A stretch of DNA of 64,000 bases from contig CM042160.1 of the NCBI GenBank assembly GCA_023376005.1, forward strand, positions 88,308,455-88,372,454, read 5' to 3'. This stretch comes from Doryteuthis pealeii (lineage: Eukaryota > Mollusca > Cephalopoda > Myopsida > Loliginidae). Positions 1 to 10,149 of the stretch are shown one piece after another. The position numbers and the translations under genes are program-made. The stretch's first letter is position 1, and every line of letters starts with the position of its first letter. The notes beneath the pieces were generated by a model that worked only from the letters and a program-made list of their open reading frames with translations, was not told the origin of the DNA and made no database searches.

Positions 1-10
1 TAAGCGTAAA

Positions 11-80
11 CAATCTTCAGGTAACGTTGTTTCAAATGCCTTTGTTTCAAAGGCATTTGAAACAACATCACCTGAAATTG
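11..80. repeat. Short perfect-like palindrome
   Basis: The left arm (CAATCTTCAGGTAACGTTG onward, 11-43) is nearly the reverse complement of the right arm (46-80), meeting at a few central bases. It abuts a (TA)n tract at 81-147. A more decayed relative lies at 6385-6470, which helps to align the first pair of locus copies. Confidence 0.8.
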
Positions 81-134
<54 letters not shown>

Positions 135-147
135 TAATAAATAATTT
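81..147. repeat. (TA)n microsatellite
   Basis: Nearly uninterrupted TA dinucleotides. One of many such tracts in the window that border palindromic cassettes. Confidence 0.95.
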
Positions 148-205
148 CTGGTACAAGCAAATTTAAATAATACTTTAAGGGTAATCATTATGATCACCTA
201 TATAG

Positions 206-600
206 GTGGATACGAAGGAAAAGAGTGAAAAAAAAAAATTGTTTTATTTGATAAAAACAAGGGCCCTTTCGTCCGGTTGCTCATCAAGGTTTTTACAGCC
301 GGAGACGACTAAAAGTCAAATTGTAAATACATATGGGTATATATATGAGGGGGTTTTTTTAGGGAAAAGAAGGAAAAAAAAAATTTTTTTACTTCTTTTA
401 AGTCCCCATTATGTGACACCAGGCCCCAGACACTCACCCAATAAAATAAGCGAGTGCCTAGGTCTGATCTGTCTGCACAAGGTAGGACGAAAAAAATTAA
501 TAATTACGGCCTCAAGGACCTGTAAATGGTGTTTCGTCCTAGCCCTGTGCAAAATAGAGAATTGGTGATCATTATAACTAGACCGGCAAGCGCTCATGTT
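206..600. repeat. Unclassified dispersed repeat fragment
   Basis: The stretch around 265-340 (CCTTTCGTCCGGTTGCTC, then a segment ending in AAAAGTCAAATTGTA) recurs in diverged form at 1288-1375 and 7888-7965. On the minus strand it reads TTGATGA, a short hairpin, GAAA and then the self-complementary AGGGCCCT, which resembles a decayed hammerhead core. The 120-codon open frame here looks like chance: its composition is arbitrary and I recognise no domain. Confidence 0.4.
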
Positions 601-636
601 GATTAGATGTTCGCAAATCGAAGACTCGCTGCTCTG

Positions 637-638
<2 letters not shown>

Positions 639-706
<68 letters not shown>
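639..706. repeat. (TA)n microsatellite
   Basis: Long TA tract, followed by a short second tract at 723-734. The flank at 707-870 is shared with 7300-7460 in the second copy. Confidence 0.95.
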
Positions 707-710
<4 letters not shown>

Positions 711-871
711 AGATGAGTTGTTATATATATATATCCGTAGATGAGTTACCAGGTAAGTTGGTATTAGGATGATTCTAAGTTGGACATTTCTTCAAACAGC
801 GAAATGTTAGAGTTGTTCAGGTCTAAGTTGAGTGATCGATATTCAATATTATTGAACAGACCAATATGGCT

Positions 872-1093
872 GGTAAAAAAGAAAGGCTTCAAAATCGATT
901 ATTTTACGGTTATAGATCTATTTCTACCCACAGGTATCTGTGTATACCTATGAGTTTCCTCAGACCGCTAACTTCATTGAAAAATAATCAATAAAGTTAG
1001 CACTTTGATGAAACTTATAGGTGTACACAGATAGCTGTGGATAGAAATAAATCTATAATCGCAAAATGGCCGATTTTGAAGCCTTTTTATTCA

Positions 1094-1095
<2 letters not shown>
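872..1095. repeat. Long inverted repeat (foldback cassette)
   Basis: The left arm begins GGTAAAAAAGAAAGGCTTC and the right arm ends with the complementary GAAGCCTTTTTATTCACC. The arms are about 105 bp each with a tiny loop near 985. A (TA)n tract follows at 1098-1149. The same cassette in copy B is at 7464-7695. I see no complete ribozyme core. Confidence 0.85.
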
Positions 1096-1152
<57 letters not shown>

Positions 1153-1415
1153 CAAATTCTTGGTACAGGAACACTTATAGAGTACTAAAAGTAGAGGAAT
1201 CATATGTATGTTAGGAGATCATACAAGTTACGAGATGGTAACATTTGATTACGAAAATAAAATATAATATGGGGGGGGGGCGGGTATGAAAATACAAAAG
1301 CCTTTTCGACCGGTTCTTTTTCAAGTATAAACACGGCGACGAATAAAAGTCAGATTGTATAAGAAATATTCTTTAGGAACGAATGGAGGTGAGCCAGAGG
1401 TGGATAATATATATA

Positions 1416-1424
<9 letters not shown>

Positions 1425-1454
<30 letters not shown>
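1425..1454. repeat. (GT)n microsatellite
   Basis: Pure GT repeats. The copy B counterpart is interrupted, at 8043-8072. Confidence 0.95.
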
Positions 1455-1455
<1 letters not shown>

Positions 1456-1617
1456 GTGACAAGGTTATAAAAAATAAATGTTATTTTTTAAGCATGAAAG
1501 ATTAGTGAAACTAAAAATTCAAATGGATAATATTCAAGAAATACAGCTGATTTGCCCTTTTCGTTTGGATTAATTGTGTAACTGATACGAGTTTAAGGAA
1601 CTGTTATTAGTTGGCTT

Positions 1618-2180
1618 CCAGTTCACCATATCACTGTACGCCCGGTCTAGTTCCTGAGCTATTTTCCTGATCTTATTCAGTGATGTCAATTCAATTTGTA
1701 AATCGAGTTATTTCTTTTCCTTTTTCCTTTTTCTCTGGAATCATATTTTTCTTTCCGAATTTCTATGTTAAAATCTAAACCTTTGTTTATTTATTCCCTA
1801 ATTCTAAATTCTTAAGTTAATTGCTACTTCAAATGATAACAAGTGTTTCCGATTAGAGTATAAAAGAATAATCCTAATTATATTTTAGTGACCGGCTAAT
1901 TCTATTTCTCCAATTTCTAATTGATTATCATTTAATACTTTTTTTAAATCTGGGAATCTAAGTTTCCAGTTTGCCATATTACCGTACGCCCGGTCTAATT
2001 CCTAATCTATTTCTCTGATCTTATCCCGTGATGTTAATTCAATTTGTAAATCGAGTCATTTCTTTTCCTTTTTCTTTTCTTTTCTTCACCCATTCCCTCC
2101 TTTTTCCTTTCTGCTGGAATCCTATTTTTCTTTTAGAATTTCTATGCTTAAGTATAGTCCTTTATTTATTCCCTGATTTA
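1618..2180. repeat. Internal direct repeat, ~350 bp spacing
   Basis: The block around 1620-1800 (ACGCCCGGTCTAGTTCCT, then a pyrimidine-rich run) recurs at about 1968-2180 in the same orientation. The pair is repeated in copy B at about 8229-8400 and 8573-8760, so it predates the A/B duplication. No gene is apparent in 1455-2170; it is AT- and pyrimidine-rich sequence. Confidence 0.75.
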
Positions 2181-2756
2181 ACATTTCAAATGATTCCCTA
2201 TTTCAAATGATAGCTGGTTATTTCATATAACTTCAACCTAAAAAGGGGAACCACTTTGAATGAATTTTATTTGTTAATTAATCTACCCATTATTTTCCCA
2301 TTAAACTAACCCTAAACCATAACCCTAACCCTAAACCTTACCCTAACCATAATAACCCAACATGCCGTAAAATTCATCCAATCAACTATTCTCCCTCTAG
2401 CAATGGGTAAATAGTAAGACAGAATGAGCTCTTTAACTTAGTTTAGGCAACCGGACCAGGAGAAGGAAAACGCGACGAGTTCAAATCCAGGACGATGCTG
2501 TTTGCCTTTCACATAGCACTAATACGCTTGGGAAAGGTATGAATCCAGCTATTCTCCCTCCAGTTATTGGTAAATATTAGGGCGGGCTGGGGTCTTTAAC
2601 CTTAGTTGGGCAACCAGTCTAGGAGAAGGAAATTCAAACCCGTTAAACTCCGCTTAAGAAATTGACCTTGTATACACGAATATTAAGAATGCTTACTTGA
2701 ATAAGATATGGGATACCGTGATGAAGTCAATCATAGTTGTTTCCACCGTCTGGTTT
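2172..2756. repeat. Segment present in copy A, absent from copy B
   Basis: Copy B passes directly from the counterpart of 2171 to that of 2757 (near 8770). The extra segment contains degenerate CCCTAA telomere-like repeats (about 2306-2350) and a SINE-2 fragment (2400-2672). It may be an insertion in A or a deletion in B. Confidence 0.7.
2400..2672 (+). mobile_element. SINE-2 fragment (pol III-type)
   Basis: A B-box-like GAGTTCAAATCC (near 2480) is followed by the hallmark CTAATACGCTTGGGAAAGG and a CTCCCTCCAGTTATTGG segment that recur in the 4.8, 10.8, 15.9-16.4 kb copies. The final part resembles the antisense sequence at 15940-16010. The 5' tRNA-like half is not recognisable. Confidence 0.6.
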
Positions 2757-4110
2757 TATCAAAAAAGCTCCACCCTAACTGACCACAGTTGTGTTATCTA
2801 TACACATATAAAGGGCAGTTTGTGGGTATGTATGTCCGGCGGAAACGATGAAAATATAACAATTAATAACAAAGTAAATATATATACACATTCACTATCA
2901 CCAGATCTTGCTTTTTCAACAAAAATAACGAAGATTTGATATATATTCGCGAAGATAATTAAAGAATGAAATGACAACAGCATGGAATATTTTTGCATTT
3001 AGTATTTTAAATAGGATATCAATTTTTCTTTTCAGACAAATCAACACCAGGCCTTTTTTTTACATAGGGAATATAATGGGGCATCCTGCGAGGATCCAAC
3101 TCGCAATTCAACGATAATGGATATGCGAGACTACACTTGTCTACCCCCCCCCCTCTACCCAGGCAATGCCGAGTACCCACTTCTAGTACATATATATTGT
3201 GTGTCTGTATGTCTGGAGGAAACTATGAAATATCATCATCATCATCATATCGGCATGTAGCACGGGCATCCATGACAATCTTTCACCAGCCCTCCCTATC
3301 ATTCATTGCACCTGGGAGCTCTCCTCTGCGGAGCAGCCAGCATCTTCACATAACTGGTCAATGTATGTCTTTGCTGGGCGCCCCAACTTGCATGTCCATG
3401 TGTTGGCTTCCACAGGAGAACGTCGCTTATGAGTTCATCCCTGCTTCTCCAGCAGTGTCCTGCATGCCTTGTCCGTCTCACTCGGATAGTTTGTGAGATG
3501 GGGGGCAGGTGACCGTACAGCTGTTTTCCTTGTGGGGTGCTGTTTCCACGACTTATTCAAGACTGCACGCAGCATTCTTGTGCAGCTCCCATCTAGCTTA
3601 TTCTCAAGACGCTTTGTTAGGGTCCAGGTGGTGCAGCCATACAGCAGCACCGACACAACCACAGCCTGGAAGAACTGTCGCTTCAGCTTGCCAGGGAGAT
3701 CGGACCTCCATATGACTGATAATCTATTTGTGGCCGCCCATGCCTTTGCTATTATATAACAATTAATAATAAAGTAAATATATATACACATTCACTATCA
3801 CCAAATCTTTTTGAACAAAAATAACGAAGATTTGATTTATATTCGAGAAGATAATTAAAAAATAAAATTTAAATGATAACAGCATCGAATTATTTTTTGT
3901 ATTTAATATTTTAAATAGGAGACATTAATTTTTCTTTTCAAGGTATCTGGATAAACGCAAGGTTTTTTTTACATAGGGACTTTAATGGGGCACCCTGTGA
4001 GAATCCAACTCATGATTCAACAATAATGGATCTAGGAGACTACCTTTTTTACCCCTCCCCTTCTACCCAGAGGATGCCGGTAATCCGCTTCTAGTATTTC
4101 AATGAAGCTT
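2757..4110. repeat. Dimeric dispersed repeat interrupted by a LINE remnant
   Basis: The segment 2757-3225 (ATAAAGGGCAGTTTGTGGG, then ATGTATGTCCGG, then ACAATTAATAACAAAG) is repeated after the LINE remnant, at 3757-4110. The LINE tail interrupts the second unit between AACTATGAAA and ATAACAATTAAT. A single related unit lies at 17359-17460. Copy B repeats the arrangement at 8775-10115. Confidence 0.7.
3228..3757 (-). pseudogene. Non-LTR retrotransposon 3' end (RT C-terminal remnant)
   Basis: Read on the minus strand, the frame at 3435-3791 contains KRQFFQAVVVSVLLYG and CTTWTLTKRLENKLDG, the region after the reverse transcriptase palm that is typical of many LINEs. The frame at 3299-3481 carries RRTRHAGHCWRSRDELISDV, the next conserved stretch, so at least one frameshift separates them. 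The element ends, on the plus strand at about 3236-3249, in CATCAT repeats, that is an ATG-repeat 3' tail. The catalytic palm is missing, so it is 5'-truncated and dead. Copy B has the same insertion at 9239-9757. Confidence 0.8.
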
Positions 4111-4149
4111 CAAGTCAAGCTATTACCTCGTTCATTTTTCATTACAGGT

Positions 4150-4870
4150 AACCAACGAGACAGAGATCCCGTGGCGTAGTGGCCAACGTACTGGACTGCG
4201 ACATTATTAATATTTTTTACGGCATATCAACCTCGTTGGGTCATTTAATGCCGGCAAAGTTTTGAAAGATTCGTAGCGATAGTTTGGAAGATTTTTTTTA
4301 AAACTCAAATTATTTTTATAAACAAATTTTCTATTTGACTCATAGATGGAACCCTAACAGGTACAATCACTCCGGGTCACAGTAGAATTGGGAGCAATGG
4401 TGATGAAGGGGTACTCCACACAGATCTTCCGAACTGTAACCTCACCATCAGATAGAGTTTAACGTCATTCCCAGGACATGTAGACCCTCAGCCACTGCAT
4501 TCTAGCACCCATATGATAAAAAGGGTTGGGACTTGCCATAAAGGCAATTGAGTTGGGACAATCATATAGGTGCTAGGGCTTGACGTAACCGCCCGTCTAG
4601 CATAAGTAAGGGCCAAAGTGGAGTATTGCATGTAATGGACTGCTCATCCACCAGGATTCCATTCTTAAGCATCCACGGCCAACAGGTGGCCCCACTGGGG
4701 GGGAGGGGTGTTCTTACCCCTCTGCAGAGGTGCAGTCGGTGTATTCTAAAACCCCAGCCGACAGGGTTGCGAATTCGAACTCCAGTCGGGCTATTACATT
4801 CACTTTCGGCCTAATACCCTTGGGAAAGGTATGAATCCTCTCACCCTCAGCTATGGATTAAATAGTACCA
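4150..4870 (+). mobile_element. SINE-2 copy split by repeat X
   Basis: The left part (4167-4203) reads CCCGTGGCGTAGTGGCCAAC, an A-box-like tRNA D-arm. The right part (4767-4870) resumes with GAATTCGAACTCC, B-box-like, and the SINE-2 hallmark CTAATACCCTTGGGAAAGG. Repeat X lies between the two boxes. Confidence 0.6.
4208..4766 (-). mobile_element. Repeat X, nested retroposon-like element
   Basis: On the plus strand it begins TTTTTACGGCATATCAACC and ends CCCCAGCCGACAGGG. Other copies at 22440-23045 end on their own strand in a CAAA-repeat tail, so this copy reads on the minus strand. At least eight copies or fragments occur in the window. A short hairpin (CGGCAT / ATGCCG) sits near the tail. 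No convincing coding frame is seen, so it is probably a long SINE or non-autonomous element. Confidence 0.65.
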
Positions 4871-5127
4871 TCACTGTTCCACTACAAGAATGGCTTTAGT
4901 TTTAAATAACCCGAAACCTGCTACCCAATGAGGATCGAGCACATTTTTATTAGTAATGACGTCAGGTGTCAGCGATCTAATCTAGTCTACGATCTCATTT
5001 CAACCATTAAATGGCGGGAGTCGTCTACTAAATAGGCATCTCTCGCCCCCCCCCACAATCACACAAAAAAACAAACTCTATAAAAAGAGTGCAACGTTAA
5101 GATAATTTAATATAAGCATGGTTTCTA

Positions 5128-5206
5128 GGCACCTCTCGTGGTGTAATGGTTAGCAAGCTAGATTAGCAGACCATTGTTAGTGAGTTCGATTCTCACTGGG
5201 CGCCCC
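5128..5206 (+). mobile_element. SINE-1 tRNA-like head, unit 1
   Basis: The sequence has an A box (TGGTGTAATGGTTAGCA), a perfect T-arm (GTGAG, loop TTCGATT, CTCAC) and near-complementary ends (GGCACCT / GGGCGCC, one mismatch plus a G-T). The anticodon arm does not fold convincingly, so it is a tRNA-derived SINE head rather than a working tRNA gene. Confidence 0.7.
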
Positions 5207-5269
5207 ACACTTCTAGCCTTGTGCCATATCTAAGCAAAGCTTAGTAAATAACTATAAGCATGGTTTCTA

Positions 5270-5348
5270 GGCACCTCACGTGGTGTAATGGTTAGCAAGC
5301 TAGATAAGCAGACCATTGTTAGTGAGTTCGATTCTCACTGGGTGTCCC
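5270..5348 (+). mobile_element. SINE-1 tRNA-like head, unit 2
   Basis: A tandem duplicate of the previous unit, with a ~140-bp period including its ~60-bp tail ending TTAGTAAATAACTATAAGC. Copy B has only one unit (11197-11275), so the two locus copies differ by one SINE-1 monomer. Confidence 0.7.
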
Positions 5349-5389
5349 ATACTTCTGGCCTTGTGCCACATCTAAACTTGGCTTAGTAA

Positions 5390-5789
5390 ATAACTATAAG
5401 CATGGTTTCTATCACCTTTTGGATTCATTTCTTATTTGCCTTAACCTATGACCTAAGATATTTCTAATCCGACCCGCTTTCTACCCCCCCAAAAAAAACA
5501 AACAAACAAAAAAACAAAAACAAAACAAAACAAAACAAAAGTTTGCCAACCTCTCGCCTACGTGACGGGCTTACTAATCATTTGCATATATATTTTTTCA
5601 AGGGGAAATTGCCGCTTTAAAATGAAATAAACCGGATAAGAAAAAAAAATTCAATGAAAAGATTTCTCTTCGGTCTCTGTACACGTATTCTACCTGACAG
5701 CACACAGTTAATTAGCTTCTTAGAATAACACTTCATTCTTAGAACCGTAGATTTATTGAATACTAGCAGATGCTACCCCGGCGTTGGTT
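5390..5789. other. AT-rich stretch without gene, ending at CTAGCAGA motif
   Basis: Contains an AAAAC-rich tract (5488-5540) and ends with ACTAGCAGATGCTACCCCGG next to the gap. The copy B version (11660-11698) runs on into repeat X. No coding signal is seen. Confidence 0.6.
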
Positions 5790-5889
5790 NNNNNNNNNNN
5801 NNNNNNNNNNNNNNNNNNNNNNNNNNNNNNNNNNNNNNNNNNNNNNNNNNNNNNNNNNNNNNNNNNNNNNNNNNNNNNNNNNNNNNNNN
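5790..5889. other. Assembly gap (100 N)
   Basis: Exactly 100 N, a conventional placeholder of unknown true size. The open frames that cross it are artefacts. Confidence 0.99.
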
Positions 5890-6530
5890 TCGGTGTCGGA
5901 GTATCGATCTGTATTCAGCTTTGCTGGTAGGACGCGATATGTGCCAAAATTGCTGGTACGTTTATGTTTATAAACCGACAAGGTTCGCTGTAGTTCTAGT
6001 GATCTGCCCCCGCCACACGTACATGAGTAGCACGAGGAAATTCTGAGTGCGGGTAAGAAGTTAAGGGGGCTGGATGGGTAGAGTAGTGGCGCTCCTATCC
6101 TCTAGAGTTGCTAAAATAATCTCCTTGGTCTAGCGCTAGGTGAAAAGGGATAGACTCCCCTCGCTGGAATATCTGGCTAGTTGACCGACAGTAGGCCGCC
6201 CGCTCTGACGGTACTTACTTTTACATGATTCTCCGAAATATTAAAGTAATAAATAATCTATATTCATATAATTAGTCTTTATTATGAGTAAGATAAATAT
6301 ATAAAGGTTTTACAAATATCTATTTACTTATGACAACTAGGAAAACATCAACAGAAACCATTGTGGTTTCTATGCATATGCGTAGATAGCTCAAACAATC
6401 TTATCAGATGAACGTTTTGTTTCAAATGCACTTGTGTTTCAAAGAGCATTTGATATCAACATTTGAGCGTATTTTGGCGACGTCACGCGAGAGAAGAGTT
6501 TATATATATAGATATTTATATATATATATA
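5890..6530. other. Single-copy-looking stretch between locus copies
   Basis: I recognise no gene. The part 5890-6240 is more GC-rich than its surroundings and contains GGATGGGTAGAGTAGTGGCG (near 6070), which faintly resembles a tRNA D-arm. At 6385-6470 lies a decayed palindrome related to 11-80. Confidence 0.4.
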
Positions 6531-6693
6531 ATATAAACAAGGTTTGTTTAGAATGCTTTTTGCCGATAATTTTGGAGAATAAAGTGTTTAATTGGAGTCG
6601 TACCTAATTTTTTTGAAAATTAATTAATAATAATGAAATTAGGCGGGAATACCTAATTAAATGTATGGCTAAACAAATCGAGGAAAAATCAAT

Positions 6694-6734
6694 CTCTGTA
6701 TGTACATTTCGCCTATTAGGCCTCATCAGCAGAG
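6694..6734 (-). ncRNA. Hammerhead ribozyme motif (type I, one-base deletion in stem II)
   Basis: Read on the minus strand in order: stem I CTCTG (6730-6734), core CTGATGA (6723-6729), stem II GGCCTAATAGGC (6711-6722), GAA (6708-6710), stem III ATGTACAT (6700-6707), cleavage-site nucleotide A (6699) and stem I return CAGAG (6694-6698). Stem I pairs perfectly over 5 bp. Stem II lacks one C that is present in the other arm, which may be a sequencing error. The tiny self-complementary stem III matches what is known of hammerheads in Penelope-like elements and retrozymes. Confidence 0.75.
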
Positions 6735-6747
6735 CTATAGATCGGAA

Positions 6748-6785
6748 GATGAGGCCTAATAGGCCGAAATGTACATACAGAGATT
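6748..6785 (+). ncRNA. Partial hammerhead motif (5' strand of stem I missing)
   Basis: The sequence reads GATGA, then a full stem II hairpin GGCCTAATAGGCC, then GAA, ATGTACAT, A, CAGAG. The preceding stem I strand and the CT of CTGATGA are replaced by the palindrome centre (CGGAA), so this arm alone cannot form the ribozyme. Confidence 0.7.
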
Positions 6786-7081
6786 GATTTTTCTCGATTG
6801 TTTAGCCATAACATTAATAGGTATTCCCGCCTAATTCATTATTAATTAATTAATTTCAAAATTAGGTACGACTCCAATTAAACACTTATTCTCCAAAAAA
6901 TTATCGGCAAAAAAGCCATTCTAAACAAACCTTGTTTACAACTTATCATATCGTCGTGTAATAAAAAGTCACTTGAGAGGGAATATTAACCTACTCTAAA
7001 CAAATCATAAAATCTAAGAAGTCCGCTTAGGTAAGGGTTATGGGATCGGCCTGTCCGGTTTCAAATCACGCACAGGGCGGT

Positions 7082-7236
7082 CTTCCGATCTATAGCTCTG
7101 CTGATGAGGCAATAGGCCGAATTGTACATACAGAGATTGATTTTCTTGATTTGTTTAGCCATACATTTAATAGGTATCCCGCCTAATTCATTTATAATTA
7201 ATTAATTTTCAAAATTAGGTACTACTCCAATTAAAA

Positions 7237-7240
<4 letters not shown>
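7082..7240 (+). repeat. Third arm of the 6.5-6.9 kb cassette
   Basis: Direct repeat of the right arm, extended to the left to include CTTCCGATCTATAGCTCTG. It is followed by the AT-rich start of copy B. Many single-base differences from the other arms suggest low consensus quality. Confidence 0.8.
7096..7135 (+). ncRNA. Hammerhead ribozyme motif (third copy)
   Basis: In order: CTCTG, CTGATGA (7101-7107), stem II GGCAATAGGCC (3 bp, 7108-7118), GAA (7119-7121), TTGTACAT (7122-7129), A (7130), CAGAG (7131-7135). The first base of stem III is T where the other copies have A, which would break the conserved A15.1-U16.1 pair. Otherwise the core is intact. Confidence 0.7.
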
Positions 7241-7286
<46 letters not shown>

Positions 7287-7463
7287 TATATAATATATAT
7301 ATCCGTAGATGAGTTGTTATATATTATATATATTATCCGTAAATGAGTACCAGGTAAGTTGTTTAGGATGATTCTAAGTCGGACATTTCTTCAAACAGCG
7401 GTGTTAGTTGTTCAGTCTAAGTTGAGTGATCGATATTCATATATTGAACAGAGCAATATGACT

Positions 7464-7695
7464 GGTAAAAAAGAAAGGTTCAAAAATCGATAATATTTTA
7501 CGGTTTTAGATCTATTTCTACCCACAGTTATTTGTGTATACCTAATGAGTTTCCTCAGACCGCTAAACTTTATTGAAAAATAATCAATAAAGTTACAGTT
7601 GATGGAAACTTATAGGTGTACACAGATAGCTGTGGAATAGAAATAGATCTATAATCGCAAAATGGCCGATTTTGAAGCCTTTTTTATTCACCATA
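7464..7695. repeat. Long inverted repeat, copy B of 872-1095
   Basis: Same arms and loop as in copy A, with scattered single-base indels, and flanked on the right by interrupted (TA)n. Confidence 0.8.
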
Positions 7696-7997
7696 TATAT
7701 ATAATATATATTATATATATATATATATAATATATATATATGAACAAATTTTTTGGTACAGGAACAACTTATAGAAGTACTAAAAGTAGAGGAATCATAT
7801 GTATGTTAGGAGATCATACAAGTACGAGATGGTAATATTTGATTACGAAATAAAAATATAAAATATGGGGGGGGGGTATGAAAAATACAAAGGCCTTTCG
7901 ACCGGTTCTTTTCAAGTATAAAACCGGCGACGAATAAAAAGTCAGATTGTATGAGAAATATTCTTTAGGAACGAATGGGGGTGAGCCAGAGGGGGAA

Positions 7998-8035
<38 letters not shown>

Positions 8036-8042
8036 ATAATAT

Positions 8043-8072
8043 GTGTGTGGTGTGTGTGTGTGTGTGTGTGTG
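8043..8072. repeat. (TG)n microsatellite
   Basis: Counterpart of 1425-1454 with one interruption. Interrupted (TA)n precedes it at 8000-8040. Confidence 0.9.
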
Positions 8073-9238
8073 TACAAGGTTTATAAAAAATAAATGTTAT
8101 TTTTTAAGCATGAAAGACTAGTGAAACTAAAAATTCAAATGGGTAATATTCAAGAAATACAGCTGACTTGCCCGTTTCGTTCGGATTAATTGTGTAACTG
8201 ATACGAGTTTAAGGAACTGTTACTAGTTGGCTTCCAGTTCACCATATTACTGTACCCTCGGTCTAGTTCCTAATATATTTTCCTGATCTTATCCTGTGAT
8301 GTCAATTCAATTTATAAATCGAATTATTTCTTTTCCTTCCTTTTTCCTTTTTCTCTGGACTCATATTTTTCTTTGCGAATTTCTAATCCTTTGTTTATTT
8401 ATTCCCTAATTCTAAATTCTTAAGTTAATTGCTACTTCAAATGATAACAAGTGTTTCCGATTAGAGTATAAAAGAAGAATCCTAATTATATTCTAGTGAC
8501 CGGCTAATTCTATTTCTTCAATTTCTAATTGATTATCATTTAATATTTTTTTATTATCTGGGAATCTAAGTTTCCAGTTTGCCATATTACCGTACGCCCG
8601 GTCTAATTCCTAATCTATTTCTCTGATCTTATCTCGTGATGTTAATTCAATTTGTAAATCGAGTCATTTCTTTTCCTTTTTCTTTTCTTTTCTTTACCCA
8701 TTCCCTCCTTTTTCCTTTCTGCTGGAATCCTATTTTTCTTTTAGAATTTATATGCTTAGGTATGGTCCTTTATTTATTAAAAAAAGCTCCACCCTAACTG
8801 ACCACAGTTATGCTATCTATACATATATAAAGGACAGTTTGTGGGTATGTATGTCCGATGAAAATATAACAATTAATAACAAAGTAAATATATATACACA
8901 TTCACTATCACCAGATCTTGCTTTTTCAACAAAAATAACGAAGATTTGATTTATATTCGCGAAGATAATTAAAGAATGAAATGACAACAGCATGGAATAT
9001 TTTTGCATTTAGTATTTTAAATAGGATATCAATTTTTCTTTTCAGACAAATCAACACCAGGCCTTTTTTTTTACATAGGGAATATAATGGGGCATCCTGC
9101 GAGGATCCAACTCGCAATTCAACGATAATGGATATGCGAGACTACATTTGTCTATACCCCCTCTACCCAGGCAATACTGAGTACCCACTTCTAGTACATA
9201 TATATTTGTGTGTCAGTATGTCTGGAGGAAACTATGAA

Positions 9239-9757
9239 AATATTATCATCATCAACATATCGCGCATGTAGGCCACGGGCATCCATGACAATCTTTCGCC
9301 AGCCCTCCCTATCATCATTACACCTGGAAGCTCCTCTGCGGAGCATCCAGCATCTTCACATAACTGGTCAATGTATGTCCTTGCTGGGCGCCCCACACTT
9401 GCATGTCCATGTGTTGGCTTCCACAGGAGAACGTCGCTTATGAGTTCTTCCCTGCTTTCCAGCAGTGTCCTGCATGCCTTGTCCGTCTCACTCGGATAGT
9501 TTGTGAGATGGGGGGCAGGTGACCGAAACAGCTGTTCCTTGTGGGGTGCTGTTCCACGACTTATTCAAGCTGCACGCAGCATTCTTGTGCACTCCCATCT
9601 AGCTTATTCTCAAGACGCTTTGTTAGGGTCCAGGGTGGTGCAGCCATACAGCAAGCACCGACACAACCACAGCCTGGAAGAACTGTCGCTTCAGCTTGCC
9701 AGGGAGATCGGACCTCCATATGATTGATATCTATTTGTGGCCGCCCATGCTTTGCTA
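9239..9757 (-). pseudogene. Non-LTR retrotransposon 3' end, copy B
   Basis: Same insertion as 3228-3757, in the same position in the flanking dimeric repeat, so the LINE arrived before the two locus copies separated. Minus-strand pieces of the same protein are visible (for example WTLTKRLENKLDGS near 9575-9620), but more frameshifts break it than in copy A. Dead remnant. Confidence 0.8.
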
Positions 9758-10149
9758 TTAATAACAATTAATAATAAAGTAAATATATATACACATTCAC
9801 TATCACCAAATCTTTTTGAACAAAAATAACGAAGATTTGATTTATATTCGAGAAGATAATTAAAAAATAAAATTTAAATGATAACAGCATCGAATTATTT
9901 TTTGTATTTAATATTTTGAATAGGAGACATTAATTTTTCTTTTCAAGGTATCTGGATCAACGCAAGGTTTTTTTTTTACATAGGGACTTTAATGGGGCAC
10001 CCTGTGAGAATCCAACTCGTGATTCAACAATAATGGATCTAGGAGACTACCTTTTTTACCCCTCCCCTTCTACCCAGAGGATGCCGGTAATCAGCTTCTA
10101 GTATTTCAATAAAGCTTCAAGTCAAGCTATTACCTCGTTCATTTTTCAT

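Larger units (their letters stand above)
600..5789. repeat. Locus copy A (pair A/B)
   Basis: This block matches 7226-11698 (copy B) in the same order and orientation. The offset is about 6.59 kb near the left end and about 6.07 kb at the right end, because copy A carries an extra segment at about 2172-2756 and an extra SINE-1 unit. Clean parts differ by a few percent by eye. Copy A ends at a 100-N gap inside a motif that continues as GGTTGGTTGG in copy B. The palindrome at 11-80 with its relative at 6385-6470 suggests the homology starts further left. It may be a tandem duplication or two haplotypes. Confidence 0.9.
6535..6938. repeat. Long inverted repeat carrying hammerhead-type cores
   Basis: The arms run from AAACAAGGTTTGTTTAG to the complementary CTAAACAAACCTTGTTT, about 200 bp each, with the centre near 6745-6750. 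The minus strand of the left arm holds a nearly complete hammerhead ribozyme. The right arm holds the 3' two thirds of the same motif. A third, partial arm follows at 7082-7240. Confidence 0.9.

Noticed and set aside
2306..2350. Telomere
   Set aside because: A short, degenerate CCCTAA run inside ordinary sequence; at most an interstitial remnant.
5128..5206. Functional tRNA gene
   Set aside because: Good A box and T-arm, but no convincing anticodon stem-loop, a mismatched acceptor and several dispersed diverged copies; SINE head fits better.
6738..6750. Possible Illumina adapter (AGATCGGAAG) at the palindrome centre, and CTTCCGATCT at 7083
   Set aside because: Only ten bases match, the next bases differ from the adapter, and the same sequence continues as genuine repeat in independent arms.
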